Below the pieces are notes generated by a model. It had not been told where the DNA came from. It searched no databases and saw only the letters and a program-made list of their open reading frames with translations. A stretch of 64,000 bases of DNA. Origin: Diplonema papillatum. Its lineage: Eukaryota > Euglenozoa > Diplonemea > Diplonemida > Diplonemidae. Shown here piece after piece: positions 30,740 to 40,859 of this stretch (position 1 is its first letter; each line of letters starts with the position of its first letter). The DNA lies in contig JAPJBO010000242.1 in NCBI GenBank assembly GCA_030068145.1, positions 201,274 to 265,273 on the forward strand, in the 5' to 3' direction. A program made the position numbers and the translations under genes.

Positions 30740-32665
30740 GGAACAGGCCGAGGCGGCTATGAGAGCGTTGCTGGGGACGGCGGCTGCGCAGGAGGAGGAG
30801 CAGCCGGGACAGCCGGGCCAGATCTGGGACGTAGCCGGGTTTCCGCGGACGATCTCGCCGGTGCAGGTGGCAGCGTTTCTCCATTGACGCTAAACCCACT
30901 TCGGCTTGGTGCTTGGCTACTCGGGAGATTAGCTCGGGCTGAATGGGTGCGCCCTGTCCGAGGAGAAAGAGCAGATAGGTGATTGCCCCGCGCTTGATGT
31001 GGGCGCTGTATGGAGACATTACCGGGTCTTGCCTCCAGCTCCTGGTAAGCCGATCCGTTGTCAGGTCGGTGAGCTGGGCGAACGGTGCGAGCTTCTGGTA
31101 GAGGTGTGCAATAAACTCCGTCAGCGGTCCAACAATTACAACAAGTCGAGATGCTCGGTACGGGTCGGCTCGGCTTGACTTCGGCGTGGTGAACCAGTCG
31201 ATGATCACCTCGTTGCTGGAGACGAGGATGAACTGCTGTGACGTGAGGCACTGCATTTCTCCCCATCTGCTGGCGCAGACAGTGTCTTGCTGTATGACAG
31301 CTGGCTCCCTATTGAGACCCCTGTGGCCATTACGAAGAGCACCGCCGTGTCTGCATTTAGCGGAAGAGCATGCTGCTGCGCCCATGCTGTCAATCGTTGC
31401 CAGAGATACTTCCTGGTATCTGTGGTTGACGCCGCCCACATTCCTTCGACCATGCGTTGCAGTCTTGCAGCTGCCACGATCGGTGCGGTCAACCGTTCCG
31501 GTGCGCGGCTCGTGACTCCAACCCGATTCCTCCGGGCAGACGTTGCAACGTGAGTCAGGATTGCCCTCGCAACAATTGTTTGCGGCTGGTCTACAGCACT
31601 CGACACTTGCATTGCCAAGGGCTGATTGACCGACGACGGATGCGGGGACAAGCGGAGGCAGCAACCTGTTGAACGAGCGGTTTGATGAGGCACAAGCTGG
31701 AACGAGAGGTGGTGGTGTCGGGAAGCAACTCTTGGCTGAATAATGGGCTGTCTTGTCTGGGTGCGAAACCAGCTTTTGAGAGGTCGAGATGAAGATTGGG
31801 GAAACGAGGTAATCGGGACTTGCATAACATGCAGGGTCAAAACCTTGTGTCTTTTTGAAAATGGCCAAAAAAAAAATTTCCGGAAAAAAATTGGTTTTTT
31901 GAATTTTAAAAGTTTGGAACAAACTCTGCAGTAATTTTTGAGGAAGTTGAGCAAAATTTTTTTTTTCCAAAAAAAATTTTAGGGCTCCATCGGCCCCGCG
32001 GGAGCGTTTTAAAAAGACACAAGGTTTTGACCCTGCATGATAACGTACACGGGTTTTGGGGGGTAGTTGTCTACCGACTGGACGGCGAGAAGCTGAGAAG
32101 GTCCCAGTCAATGACCCTTCCCAGCATTGGCGTTTCCCTGTCTTCGCTGTGGTGGTTGCATCGAGAAACCGCGCCCACGTCCTTTCCCACGCGATGATAG
32201 TTGCTGTTTGACAGCAGCCGCAGCTTTCAGGACCGGGTGAACGTGGGAATTGTGAAGAGTAAGCTTTTCTTCAATTTGGTGGCGAGGCTTCTTGTGAACA
32301 ACGTACTGATACTGTATTAGCAAGCGTTGGAAGACCTTGTTACCCAATGCTGTCATCGGAGTTGACACCCAATTTTGCAACATACAATCCATCCTCTCAC
32401 GGTGTCAAAATCTTCTTGTAAGATCTGACCCCCCGGAAGGTGTACCAACCCAGCTAACAAGCAAGATTCCAGTTGAGTAATTAACAACTCGTGGCTGTTG
32501 GCAATGGCGCTCTCCATCATGAGCATCTGCCGGGTGAGTTAACGCCAGGTTGTCAGGCTCGAGTTGCATCTGCTCCGGAAGTGCAGGAGGTAGAGGGTGC
32601 TGTTGAGGCATTTGGGAGACCCCTGCCGATGCGTCACGGTCGCCGTGTGACATTTGGGTAGCAAC
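30740..32665 (-). mobile_element. Fossil tyrosine-recombinase retroelement, second copy (gag-like and recombinase parts)
   Basis: Reading on the minus strand, a gag-like part lies at about 32650-32110 (ALGNKVFQRLLIQYQ and HPVLKAAAAV parallel LTLGNFLLRQVLLQF and HEVLRAAAS of the whole element). The recombinase part lies at about 31650-30760 (YLWQRLTAWAQQ, LFVMATGV, HIKRGAITYLLF). The reverse transcriptase part is absent. It is a broken copy with several breaks and has a complete MITE inserted in it. The family order gag-like then recombinase is the same as in the whole element. Confidence 0.75.
31827..32040. mobile_element. MITE, complete 214 bp copy inside the second retroelement fossil
   Basis: Ends catgcagggtcaaaacc...ggttttgaccctgcatg, flanked by TA on both sides (31825-31826 and 32041-32042). 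The arms are unequal: one continues cttgtgtctttttgaaaatggc, the other, read inward, cttgtgtctttttaaaacgctcccg. The shared core word is gtttggaacaaactctgc. No coding capacity. Confidence 0.9.
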
Positions 32666-32668
32666 ATA

Positions 32669-33998
32669 TCATGCAGGGTCAAAACCTTGTGTCTTTTTAA
32701 AACGCTCCCGCGGGGCCGATGGAGCCCTAAAAAATTTTTTGGAAAAAAAAAAATTTCTCTCACTCTGAGAAGTTTTTTTCACTGGCAGTGGGCAAAAAAC
32801 CAATTTTACCCACTGTGTTTTTTTCACTAGTGAAAAAACTTTTTTTCTTCACTAGTGAAAAAAAAATTTTTTTTTTCACTGGTGCCAATTTTTTTTTCCC
32901 CCCATTTTTTCGGCTGAAAGTGGTCAAGAACAGGTCAGAAGTGCAGTTGTATGCAGTTTTGGCTGCCCCGGCTAAATCATGCTGAACCACGCCCCCCCCC
33001 ACCCAAACACACTACCAAACCAGCACTATCTGGTGGTGTGGCAAACCTGGCACCTGCCAGTTCAAAAAACTTCCATTGTGAGAGAAAAAAAGTCTCTCAC
33101 TGGTCAAATGTGGTCGGAAATTGGGGAAAAATCCCCACTGTGCGTTCGTTTCTTGTTGAATTTTAAAAGTTTGGAACAAACTCTGCAGTAATTTTTGAGG
33201 AAGTTGAGCAATATACGTTCTCTCACTGGTCAAAGTGGGAGAAATTGGGGAAAACCCACTGTAGTGAGTTTTTGTTTTTCGGGTTGAGGGGGCCTTGTAG
33301 AGGTCCCGAGGGGGTGGAAAAGGCCTCGAGGCAGGGAAAACGGTCGCCACGAGGGGCCCCGAAGGGGTCCCGAGTGGCGACCGTTTTCCCTGCCGAGAGG
33401 CCTTTTCCACCCCCGAGGGACCTCGGAAAGGCCCCCGAAACCCGAAAAACAAGAAACGAACGCACAGTGGGGATTTTTCCCCAATTTCCGACCACATTTG
33501 ACCAGTGAGAGACTTTTTTTCTCTCACAATGGAAGTTTTTTGAACTGGCAGGTGCCAGGTTTGCCACACCACCAGATAGTGCTGGTTTGGTAGTGTGTTT
33601 GGGTGGGGGGGGGCGTGGTTCAGCATGATTTAGCCGGGGTAGCCAAAACTGCATACTACTGCACTTTTGACCTGTTCTTGACCACTTTCAGCCAAAAAAA
33701 TGGGGGAAAAAAAAAATTGGCACCAGTGAAAAAAAAAATTTTTTTTTCACTAGTGAAGAAAAAAGTTTTTTTTTCACTAGTGAAAAAAAAACTGGGTGTT
33801 TTTTTTCACTAGTGAAAAAAAAATTTTTTTTTTTCACTAGTGAAAAAAACACAGTGGGTAAAATTGGTTTTTTGCCCACTGCCAGTGAAAAAAACTTCTC
33901 AGAGTGAGAGAAATTTTTTTTTTTTCAAAATTTTTTTTTGGGGTCCATCAGCCCCACGGGAGCGTTTTAAAAAGACACAAGGTTTTGACCCTGCATGT
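32669..33998. mobile_element. Fold-back member of the MITE family, 1330 bp with arms of about 540 bp
   Basis: Both ends are the MITE termini (tcatgcagggtcaaaacc and its inverse), flanked by TA at 32667-32668 and 33999-34000. Between them almost everything is an inverted repeat centred near 33360 (ccccgaaggggt). Each arm carries tandem ttcactagtgaa palindromes, the word cagtgggcaaaaaaccaat, and accaaaccagcactatctgg. The left arm has an extra ~120 bp including MITE core sequence at 33155-33280. No transposase frame is present; the Phe/Lys frames follow the A/T runs. Confidence 0.9.
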
Positions 33999-34103
33999 TA
34001 CACCCGAATTGTGGCAGATGCCATCCACCAAACAGAGAAGGCACGGGCTAGTATCGAAGCCCTAGACACAGCTGGCCCAAGCACGTTACCGAGAGCAAGC
34101 ATA

Positions 34104-34317
34104 TCATGCAGGGCTGGGATCTTGTGTCTTTTTAAAACGCTCCTGCGGGGCCGATGGAGCCCAAAAAAAAATCTTGGAAAAGAAAAAATTTGCTCAACTT
34201 CCTCAAAAAATACTGCAGAGTTTGTTCCAAACTTTTAAAATTCAAAAAACCCATTTTTTTTCCGGAAATTTTTTTTTTGCCATTTCCAAAAAGACACAAG
34301 GTTTTGACCCTGCATGA
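34104..34317. mobile_element. MITE, complete 214 bp copy
   Basis: Same termini and core as the other copies, in the orientation with the ctcctgcgggg arm on the left. TA flanks at 34102-34103 and 34318-34319; the right TA is shared with the next MITE, so two copies sit back to back. Confidence 0.88.
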
Positions 34318-34904
34318 TATCATGCAGGGTCAAAACCTTGTGTCTTTTTGAAAATGGCAAAAAAAAAAATTCCGGAAAAAAAATGAGTTTTTTGAATTTT
34401 AAAATTTTGGAACAAACTCTGCGGGAATAAGCCACTTCCTCGGAATCGCAGAACACCTTTTGGTCCATGTCGCGGGGGCTCCCAGGGAAACAGAGAGGTA
34501 GGAAGAAGGGAGCTGACAATATTTTATTCTCTTGGGTGTCAACCCAAGCACTTGCTGAAGCGAATGGGGATCTTAACGGGGGAAAGGACGAGCGATGCCT
34601 TCTTGCGAGGCGCTGCAGTCATCCCAGGGATGGGTGGGTGGGAAAAACAAAAGAGTCGAGGGACGAGGAAACCTTTCGGTGTTTAGTATGTACACTAAAA
34701 CAAGGATCAATCATCTCTGCTCTCGGTCGCTATTTATTCCCGCAGGGAGCCTGAGAGAATAAGCCACTTCCTCGGAATCGCAGAACACCTTTTGGTCCAT
34801 GTCGCGGGGGCTCCCAGGGAAACAGAGAGGTAGGAAGAAGGGAGCTGACAATATTTTATTCTCTTGGGTGTCAACCCAAGCACTTGCTGAAGCGAATGGG
34901 GATC

Positions 34905-36400
34905 TTAACGGGGGAAAGGACGAGCGATGCCTTCTTGCGAGGCGCTGCAGTCATCCTCACCGCGCGTAAAGAAACCCCGTAACGCTCGTTCAACAGAATG
35001 CCTTCCCTCTCGGGAGGCAAAAACTTCCGGCGAGACTCTCGAAGGGACGTCCGCCGGGTTCTCCTTTGAGCGGACCCACGACACCGAGAACGGACAGTTC
35101 AACTCGTGTAAGCGTGTCATTGCCGACACGACTGCGTCGTTCAAACGCTGGCTGGCAGTGCACATCTTCTTCCGTGCAACTGCGGCCACCGTTGTGTTGT
35201 CCACGCGGACATCGACGCTTCCGACCCCGCTTTGCGGCAACACGGCTATGGCTCGCTCAAAAGCCAAGGCCTCGAGCTCGTTTATGTGCAGGGCACCTTC
35301 GGATTTAGTCCAGGACCCACCGAAGACGTGCATCTCACCAGTCTCGCGCGAAACAATCACGGCACCCCAGCCCTTCAACGAGGCATCCACAAAAATAAGA
35401 AACGAAGGTCCATCGGACTCAGAGGGAGGCAGGGAGGGAGAAAGAACACGTGCCTTGTGAACCGAACGAATCCAATCTTTCAATTCAGAGGCTGCACAGC
35501 GGGGCACTTGAACTTTGTCAGCCGGTGTCCGCGAACATCGATTCAGCGAGTTCGTGACCCGCCGCAGAAACTTCAACGCCCACCAAAAGGAACCGGGAAA
35601 CACTCCAGAGATTGAGCTTGCGTGAAGCAGCCGTCCCCCTAGAGACTCCAGTTCTCCAGCCGTGATGCAAGACAAGTCGGCCTTGTCAAGCTTCCCGAGC
35701 AGCTTCTCTGACGGGGCGACCGTGTTGGCGCCGTGATCGAAGTCGACTCCGATGAAGTCGTATCGACATACCCCGTCGTTGCTGTCTGCTTCTTTCCATG
35801 AGGCATTTGCCTCCTTCGCCAAACAATCCATTTTCATTGTGTGGGCGGCGATCTCACGGGCGGAACCGTACAACCGGATGTTGTCAATCCAGGCATGTAC
35901 ACCCACGTTCTTTGCCGCGTGCTCTGGAGCAACAAAGGCCGGATCCGCGGCCAATACCGATGTCAGCGTGTGCATGATCTCTGGTGCACAGCTGTGGCCC
36001 ATTGGCAACCGATTCATTTCGTACCAGGTCCCCGAGTCGTCTACGAAACGAAAATGCTTTCTTGACTCGGGTGGGATCTCTACCTGATAGAAACCTGTCC
36101 GCAGGTCGCGGGTTGTCGCACACTCGCCGAGTACCGCGTCGAGGTATTCTGACACGTGCCCCAGTGGGACATAGGCTTCATAGCCCTCGCTCTTTAGAGC
36201 GGAATTAGCTTCCTGGGTCCACAAAATAAAACGCTGTCGCATTCCTGTCGGCTTTTCTTCCACGACAGTGAACGGGACAGTTTCCAAGGTTCCTGGGGCT
36301 TGCGCTACTGAAGCAATACCGTTCTCGACGAGGGTTCGCGCGTGCGACCCTTGGAACATAGAGCATCGGGGTGTCTCTTTTTGACGCACGTTTTCTTCTT
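34905..36400 (-). CDS. Reverse transcriptase-RNase H region of the retroelement
   Basis: The frame is open from 38030 to 34905, but recognisable similarity starts near 36400. RT parts include TRDLRTGFYQVEI and NRLPMGHSCAPEIMH; the RNase H part has FLIFVDASLKGWGAV, HINELEALAFERAI and VRSKENPADVPSR. This wording is typical of DIRS-type polymerases, which lack an aspartic protease. The part of the frame upstream of 36400 overlaps the recombinase gene in another frame and is probably not all translated. Confidence 0.8.
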
Positions 36401-36628
36401 TTTTCAAGCAGGTTTTTGGTTGGAAGGTGGTGTTCCACACGGACTCAAAACGATCGCGGACGCTTTTCCGCATCCGGTTCTTCAAGAAATCAACACGCAT
36501 GGGTGTAATGCTAGCAACGTGTAGCGGTGATTCCCGTTCCTCTGCCGTTCGAGGCAGGCGGGTCGCATGAGAGCGCCGTGTGATTGTATGGCGAGTTTTG
36601 AGAGGAGAGGGAGAGGCAGGAGGAGGAA

Positions 36629-37519
36629 TCACAAGAGGGCCGTCGCGTGGGCTGTTCCCAACGCTTCGGCCATTGCTACCGAATCGCTTCCGTAACGGAG
36701 CGTCATGTCGGGAATCCCACTCCCTTGGCCTTCTTTGTGTTTCGCGAGCCGTCCAATCAACTCTAGAGGCAACCTGGCCCCTTGCTCTACCGCCTTGAAA
36801 AGGTGTGTTGTGGCTCCCCGCTTGATGCTGTGACCTGTAAAGCCGCGCATCTGGGGGTCTTTCTGCCACAAAAGTGCTAATTCTGCGGTTGTTACGGGAC
36901 AGAGTTGATGGAACGGCTGCAGTGTTTGGAATAGGGAGGCGATCTCGGATGTCAAATCCCCAACCACCACAGCCCACCTTGAACGAGTGAACGGGTTGGA
37001 TCTTCGCGACTTCGGAACTGAGGCCCAGTCTAAGACCACTTTTGAGTTTGTCACTTTCAAGAACTGGTGTGATCCTAACTGGGTCACTTCCCCCCAACGA
37101 CTTGCGGTTTTCCACGCAAGAAGGGCCGCCAGCTGCAGCTCGGGTACTTGACGGCGTGCCCAAGCCACCAACTTTAATTTGGTTACCGGCCGGGCCTGGT
37201 GCACAGGAATGGCTCCCCCGACCGCTCTTAGTGCCCCCGCAAGACTGTGCAGGGACTGGGCAGGCATGCCGATATGCCGGAATGTCCCCGCTAATGCTTT
37301 TGCATAGGCGAGCTGTCCTTGCCGGCTGACCTTTGTAGCCAATACAAACAGAGCCGCCGAATCCGCGGTCAACTGCAATTTGTTTGCGGCTGTCCATCGG
37401 ACTAACCGGGCCCACAAATACTGGCGCTGGGTCGAAGTGGACCTGGCCCACATTCGACTCACCAGCGATTCCAACTCTCCCCAGGCTTCCTTTGCTGGAA
37501 CCACTGCTTCGTTGTTCAC
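36629..37519 (-). CDS. Tyrosine recombinase of the retroelement
   Basis: A 296-residue frame with an N-terminal helical SAM-like part (LVSRMWARSTSTQRQYLW) and a catalytic part including GHSIKRGATTHLF, the expected HxxR region, with the upstream Arg in KTASRWGEVTQL and a C-terminal Tyr region DMTLRYGSDS. It is the integrase-type enzyme expected for insertion without target duplication. Confidence 0.8.
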   Translation of the reverse strand: MNNEAVVPAKEAWGELESLVSRMWARSTSTQRQYLWARLVRWTAANKLQLTADSAALFVLATKVSRQGQLAYAKALAGTFRHIGMPAQSLHSLAGALRAVGGAIPVHQARPVTKLKLVAWARRQVPELQLAALLAWKTASRWGEVTQLGSHQFLKVTNSKVVLDWASVPKSRRSNPFTRSRWAVVVGDLTSEIASLFQTLQPFHQLCPVTTAELALLWQKDPQMRGFTGHSIKRGATTHLFKAVEQGARLPLELIGRLAKHKEGQGSGIPDMTLRYGSDSVAMAEALGTAHATALL

Positions 37520-37741
37520 TCTGGAGGCACGAGTAGGGGTGATTCTGTTTTCTTTTCCTTTTTCTTCTTTTCCTATTCGACTTTGAACAAGACGAAGGAC
37601 TGCTCGTCCGAAGAGAGAAACGTTTGGCGGTGAGCCTTCGTCGAATGCGCCGAAGGGCGGGGTGCTCCTTCTTCTGCGGGACGTCGAGCGTAGCCGAGGA
37701 AACGCCCTTGCGCGTGCCGGGTGAAGCGGGGAAGAAGCTAG

Positions 37742-38734
37742 TCAATGCCTCCCCCCCGCCTCTGCGTTTCCCGTCCGTGTTCGCGGTTTGGCCGTCTTCT
37801 GACGAGAAGGGAAAGCTGGCACGTTCTTGGCGGGGGAACACGACGCAGCTGCACGCAGCACCTCGTGAATCGAGGTGTCCTCCTTCTCCAAGCGCTGTTG
37901 CAGCACTGCCCGTGGAACCCTGTCCCGCACGAAACAGAACTGCAGCAACACTTGCCGCAAAAGGAAGTTGCCCAGAGTCAAATGGTGGGTTTTCCACCAA
38001 TCCTCCATCTCCGAGGCGGCGAAGATCCAATGGCGAAGAGCAGTGAACGCGTCTTGGAGGATTTTACCCCCCGTCGAGCTGAGATACGGCACGACCCATC
38101 GGCCCTCTAGCTGCAAGACCAGACGGTGGGGATCATCTTCAACTTCGTTCACCCACTCCTTCACACCTGCAACGTCTGCAGGGTGTCTCCGAGGAACCTC
38201 TCCCATCATCGCATCCCGGGGTCCGTCTACAGCTTGCTGCTGAACCAGGGCCTCCATCGCCGCAAGTCGCTGCCGCAGACTAGCAACCTCGTGTTGCTGT
38301 CGCTCCTGCGATTTCCGCACGAACGCCTCTGCCGCCTCCGTCTGGTGGACCGACGCCTCCACCACGCGGCTGTACTCCCACTCGGGGTGCGGCATCTGGA
38401 CCGTTTCCTCGGGTCCGTCGTGGGGCTCTACCGTGTCAAGGTAGTTGAAAGCCTCACTCCGCCGCACAACATACGGAGGAACTGCCGCACCTCCCTCACT
38501 ACGTCCCAAGACCCCAGCGTACATGCCGTAGTCCACGGTGCCCTTTCTTCTACACCGGTACACGATCAGCTTCCCCACCAAGGCTTCCACCTGGTCGCGC
38601 AACATGCGTTCCGACATGCTCATAGGGGCTGGCATTCCTTGCCCTGCTGTTGCCGATGGAGAGACCGACCGGGCCCGTGCAGTCTGCACTTCGCTCATCG
38701 AAAAAAGCTGGGCAATATCTGGTTCATCTTCCAT
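37742..38734 (-). CDS. Gag-like ORF of the retroelement
   Basis: A 330-residue frame starting just inside the outer terminal repeat. It contains a coiled-coil-like middle (SLRQRLAAMEALVQQQ) and a basic C-terminus, with no zinc knuckle seen. The identity as gag-like rests on position and on a related region in the fossil copy at 32110-32650. Confidence 0.6.
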   Translation of the reverse strand: MEDEPDIAQLFSMSEVQTARARSVSPSATAGQGMPAPMSMSERMLRDQVEALVGKLIVYRCRRKGTVDYGMYAGVLGRSEGGAAVPPYVVRRSEAFNYLDTVEPHDGPEETVQMPHPEWEYSRVVEASVHQTEAAEAFVRKSQERQQHEVASLRQRLAAMEALVQQQAVDGPRDAMMGEVPRRHPADVAGVKEWVNEVEDDPHRLVLQLEGRWVVPYLSSTGGKILQDAFTALRHWIFAASEMEDWWKTHHLTLGNFLLRQVLLQFCFVRDRVPRAVLQQRLEKEDTSIHEVLRAAASCSPAKNVPAFPSRQKTAKPRTRTGNAEAGGRH

Positions 38735-38883
38735 ATTGGGTGGATGGGAAAAACAAAAGAGTCGAGGGACGAGGAAACCTTTCGGTGTTTAGTATGTACA
38801 CTAAAACAAGGATCAATCATCTCTGCTCTCGGTCGCTATTTATTCCCGCAGGGAGCCTGAGATAATTTTTGCGGAAGTTGAGC

Positions 38884-39155
38884 AATTTTTCGAGACTGGA
38901 GGTCCTATGAACATGCAATGTGAATAGCCTCTATTCGAGCCAACCCGGCTTTTTTTACTGTACTGTTTTGCACTAGATAATAGCGCGGAGCTGGCTTTTT
39001 CCGTTTTTCGGATTTCATGCCTGTATGGTCCACTTCAACAGTGCGGCGGTCTCCGGACCCACAGGTCCGCGGTTCGATCCCCGCGCGAAGTGCTTTTTTC
39101 GGTTTGAAGTTTTTGAGAATTTTTCGAGACTGGAGGTCCTATGAACATGCAATGT
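38884..39155. repeat. Pair of 38 bp direct repeats flanking a tRNA-like unit
   Basis: The word aatttttcgagactggaggt and the following 18 bases recur at 38884-38921 and 39118-39155, 234 bp apart. Between them lie two T runs and the tRNA-like sequence. The second repeat leads directly into the 16 bp minisatellite. Confidence 0.8.
39031..39093 (+). pseudogene. tRNA-like sequence, probably tRNA-Arg(CCG)-derived
   Basis: The B box (ggttcgatccc) sits in a T arm, a seven-base loop ctccgga offers anticodon CCG, and an acceptor pairing cacttc/gaagtg closes the 63 nt unit. A T6 run follows directly, as for a Pol III terminator. The D arm is about ten bases too short and the anticodon stem has mismatches, so a working tRNA is unlikely. 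It may be a tRNA pseudogene or the head of a SINE. Confidence 0.5.
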
Positions 39156-39945
39156 TCACCAGAACTTTGCTTCACCCGAACTTCGCCCGAACTTTGCTTC
39201 GCCCGAGCTTTGCTTCACCAGAACTTTGCTTCATCCGAACTTAGCTTCACCCGAACTTAGCTTCGCCCGAACTTTGTTTCGCCCGATCTTAGCTTCACCA
39301 GAACTTTGCTTCACCCGAACTTTGCTTCCCCCAGAACTTAGCTTCGCCCGGACTTTGTTTCGCCCGAACTTAGCTTGACCCGAACTTTGCTTCGCCCGAA
39401 CTTTGCTTCACCAGAACTTAGCTTCGCCCGAACTTTGCTTCGCCCGAACTTTGCTTCCCCCAGAACTTTGTTTCGCCCGAACTTTGCTTCACCAGAACTT
39501 TGCTTCATCCGAACTTAGCTTCGCCCAGAACTTTGCTTCGCCCAGAACTTTGCTTCGCCCGAACTTTGTTTCGCCCGAACTTAGCTTCACCCGAACTTTG
39601 CTTCGCCCGAACTTTGCTTCACCAGAACTTAGCTTCGCCCGAACTTTGCTTCACCCGAACTTTGCTTCGCCCGAACTTTGCTTCACCCGAACTTAGCTTC
39701 GCCAGAACTTTTTCGCCCGAACTTAGCTTCACCAGAACGTTGCCACTTTGCTTCGCCCGAACTTAGCTTCGCCCGGACTTTGTTTCGCCCGAACTTAGCT
39801 TCACCCGAACTTAGCTTCACCCGAACTTTGCTTCGCCCGAACTTTGCTTCACCCGAACTTTGCTTCACCCGAACTTAGCTTCGCCCGAACTTTGCTTCAC
39901 CAGAACTTAGCTTCGCCCGAACTTTGCTGTTCCCCGAACTTTAAC
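39156..39945. repeat. Minisatellite, 16 bp unit (cgaactttgcttcgcc and variants)
   Basis: About 48 units with two recurrent variable positions (actttg/acttag and cttcgcc/cttcacc). The alternation is irregular. Because 16 is not a multiple of 3, the array is open in several frames, and these frames are artefacts. Confidence 0.95.
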
Positions 39946-39990
39946 TGCTGCCTCCAGTCTCGCCACGCGCCGGCCTTAGCCGAGCGCACG
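39932..39990 (+). repeat. Dispersed repeat ccgaactttaactgctgcct, copy 1
   Basis: A near-identical copy lies at 55270-55332, running through ccagtctcgcc and gccgagcgcacgtact. Here it is fused to the end of the minisatellite whose unit begins with the same cgaactt word. Confidence 0.8.
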
Positions 39991-40118
39991 TACTATTTTT
40001 TGCCAAAAAAAATTTTGGGGTCCATCGGCTCCACGGGAGCGTTTTAAAAAGACACAATTTTTCCGGAAGCAAAATTTTGGCCATTTCCAAAAAGACACAA
40101 GGTTTTGACCCTGCATGA
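39991..40118. mobile_element. MITE, internally deleted copy
   Basis: Keeps the gctccacgggagcg arm and the terminal gttttgaccctgcatga with TA after it, but the two arms are joined without the core, and the left terminus is missing. Confidence 0.75.
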
Positions 40119-40160
40119 TACATAGATGTATGTTTTTTTTTTTTGCCATAATCACCCTGC

Positions 40161-40333
40161 AGGTTTGCCAATGCTACGGAATTATTCCAGACCTGCCTTG
40201 CTGCACCTGTGGAAAAGAGTTGGACAGCTGGTATCCAAAAGGAAAGGGGAAGTGGCCGTTTTGGCCCTGTTCCAACAGAGAGTGTGAAAAAGAAGGTGTT
40301 GGTGCCAGTCTGTTTGCCTCAGCAGTCAAACTT
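40161..40333 (+). pseudogene. Exon-like fragment with a four-Cys motif
   Basis: Bounded by an acceptor (caccctgcag) and a donor (cttgtgagt), it reads CCTCGKELDSWYPKGKG then WPCSNRECEK, a CxxC...CxxxxC arrangement of a zinc ribbon. No other exon is seen nearby; it is wedged between two MITEs and looks like a captured or stranded piece of a gene. Confidence 0.4.
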
Positions 40334-40570
40334 GTGAGTCGCCCCTGACTTTTACCGGCCCTTCAACGTCGCCCGGCTGTTCCCCGAGCAGTCGTATCCC
40401 CCGCTATCAGGCCGTTGTACTCGGCCACGTTGTTAGTGGTCCGACCCAAGGGAACTGTTGTCTCCGCCAGCTTCAGCCCTTCTCCTTATCCTTGTAGATG
40501 ACTGCTCTGGCCCCAGCCACCGCCAGTGCAGTTCCGTTCTGCCTTGAGCCGCCATCGAAGTACATGCGTA

Positions 40571-40784
40571 GCATGCAGGGTCAAAACCTTGTGTCTTTTT
40601 AAAACGCTCCTGCAGGGCCGATGGAGCCCTAAAAATTTTTTTGGAAAGAAAAAAATTTGCTCAACTTCCTCAAAAATTACTGCAGAGTTTGTTCCAAACT
40701 TTTAAAATTCAAAAACCCCAATTTTTTTCCGGAAATTTTTTTTTTGCCATTTTCAAAAAGACACAAGGTTTTGACCCTGCATGA
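40571..40784. mobile_element. MITE, complete 214 bp copy
   Basis: Both termini and unequal arms present, TA at 40569-40570 and 40785-40786. Confidence 0.9.
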
Positions 40785-40859
40785 TAGGCCCTCGGTGGTT
40801 TCTCTGGGGGGGAGTACGGCTCGGGCCGACATCGCCTTGGCTTTCGAGGCTGCCGGCGG

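Larger units (their letters stand above)
34425..38862 (-). mobile_element. Tyrosine-recombinase retrotransposon (DIRS order, VIPER/Ngaro-like), 4438 bp, looks whole
   Basis: Read on the minus strand: terminal repeat part B (38862-38736), a gag-like ORF (38734-37742), a tyrosine recombinase (37519-36629), a reverse transcriptase-RNase H region (about 36400-34905), then part A (34956-34757), part B again (34756-34630) and part A again (34625-34425). This is the split direct-repeat layout of Ngaro/PAT/VIPER-type elements. The recombinase precedes the reverse transcriptase, as I recall for VIPER; in DIRS1 and Ngaro it follows. The two A copies look identical and the two B copies differ at one visible base, so the insertion is young. 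The main frames are open and no obvious breaks are seen. Confidence 0.85.
34320..38889. mobile_element. MITE split by the tyrosine-recombinase retroelement
   Basis: The left part 34320-34424 ends at aacaaactctgcgg; the right part resumes at 38863 with taatttttgcggaagttgag. In unsplit sisters (for example 43015-43040, inverse strand) these two words are directly joined. The right part is lost after about 38889. Confidence 0.9.

Noticed and set aside
39403-39878. Protein with 16-residue repeats
   Set aside because: The 16 bp minisatellite is open in several frames; no start or domain supports translation.
40657-40790. Conserved peptide with CRVCSKLLKFK recurring across the region
   Set aside because: It is the chance translation of the MITE core and recurs only because the MITE does.
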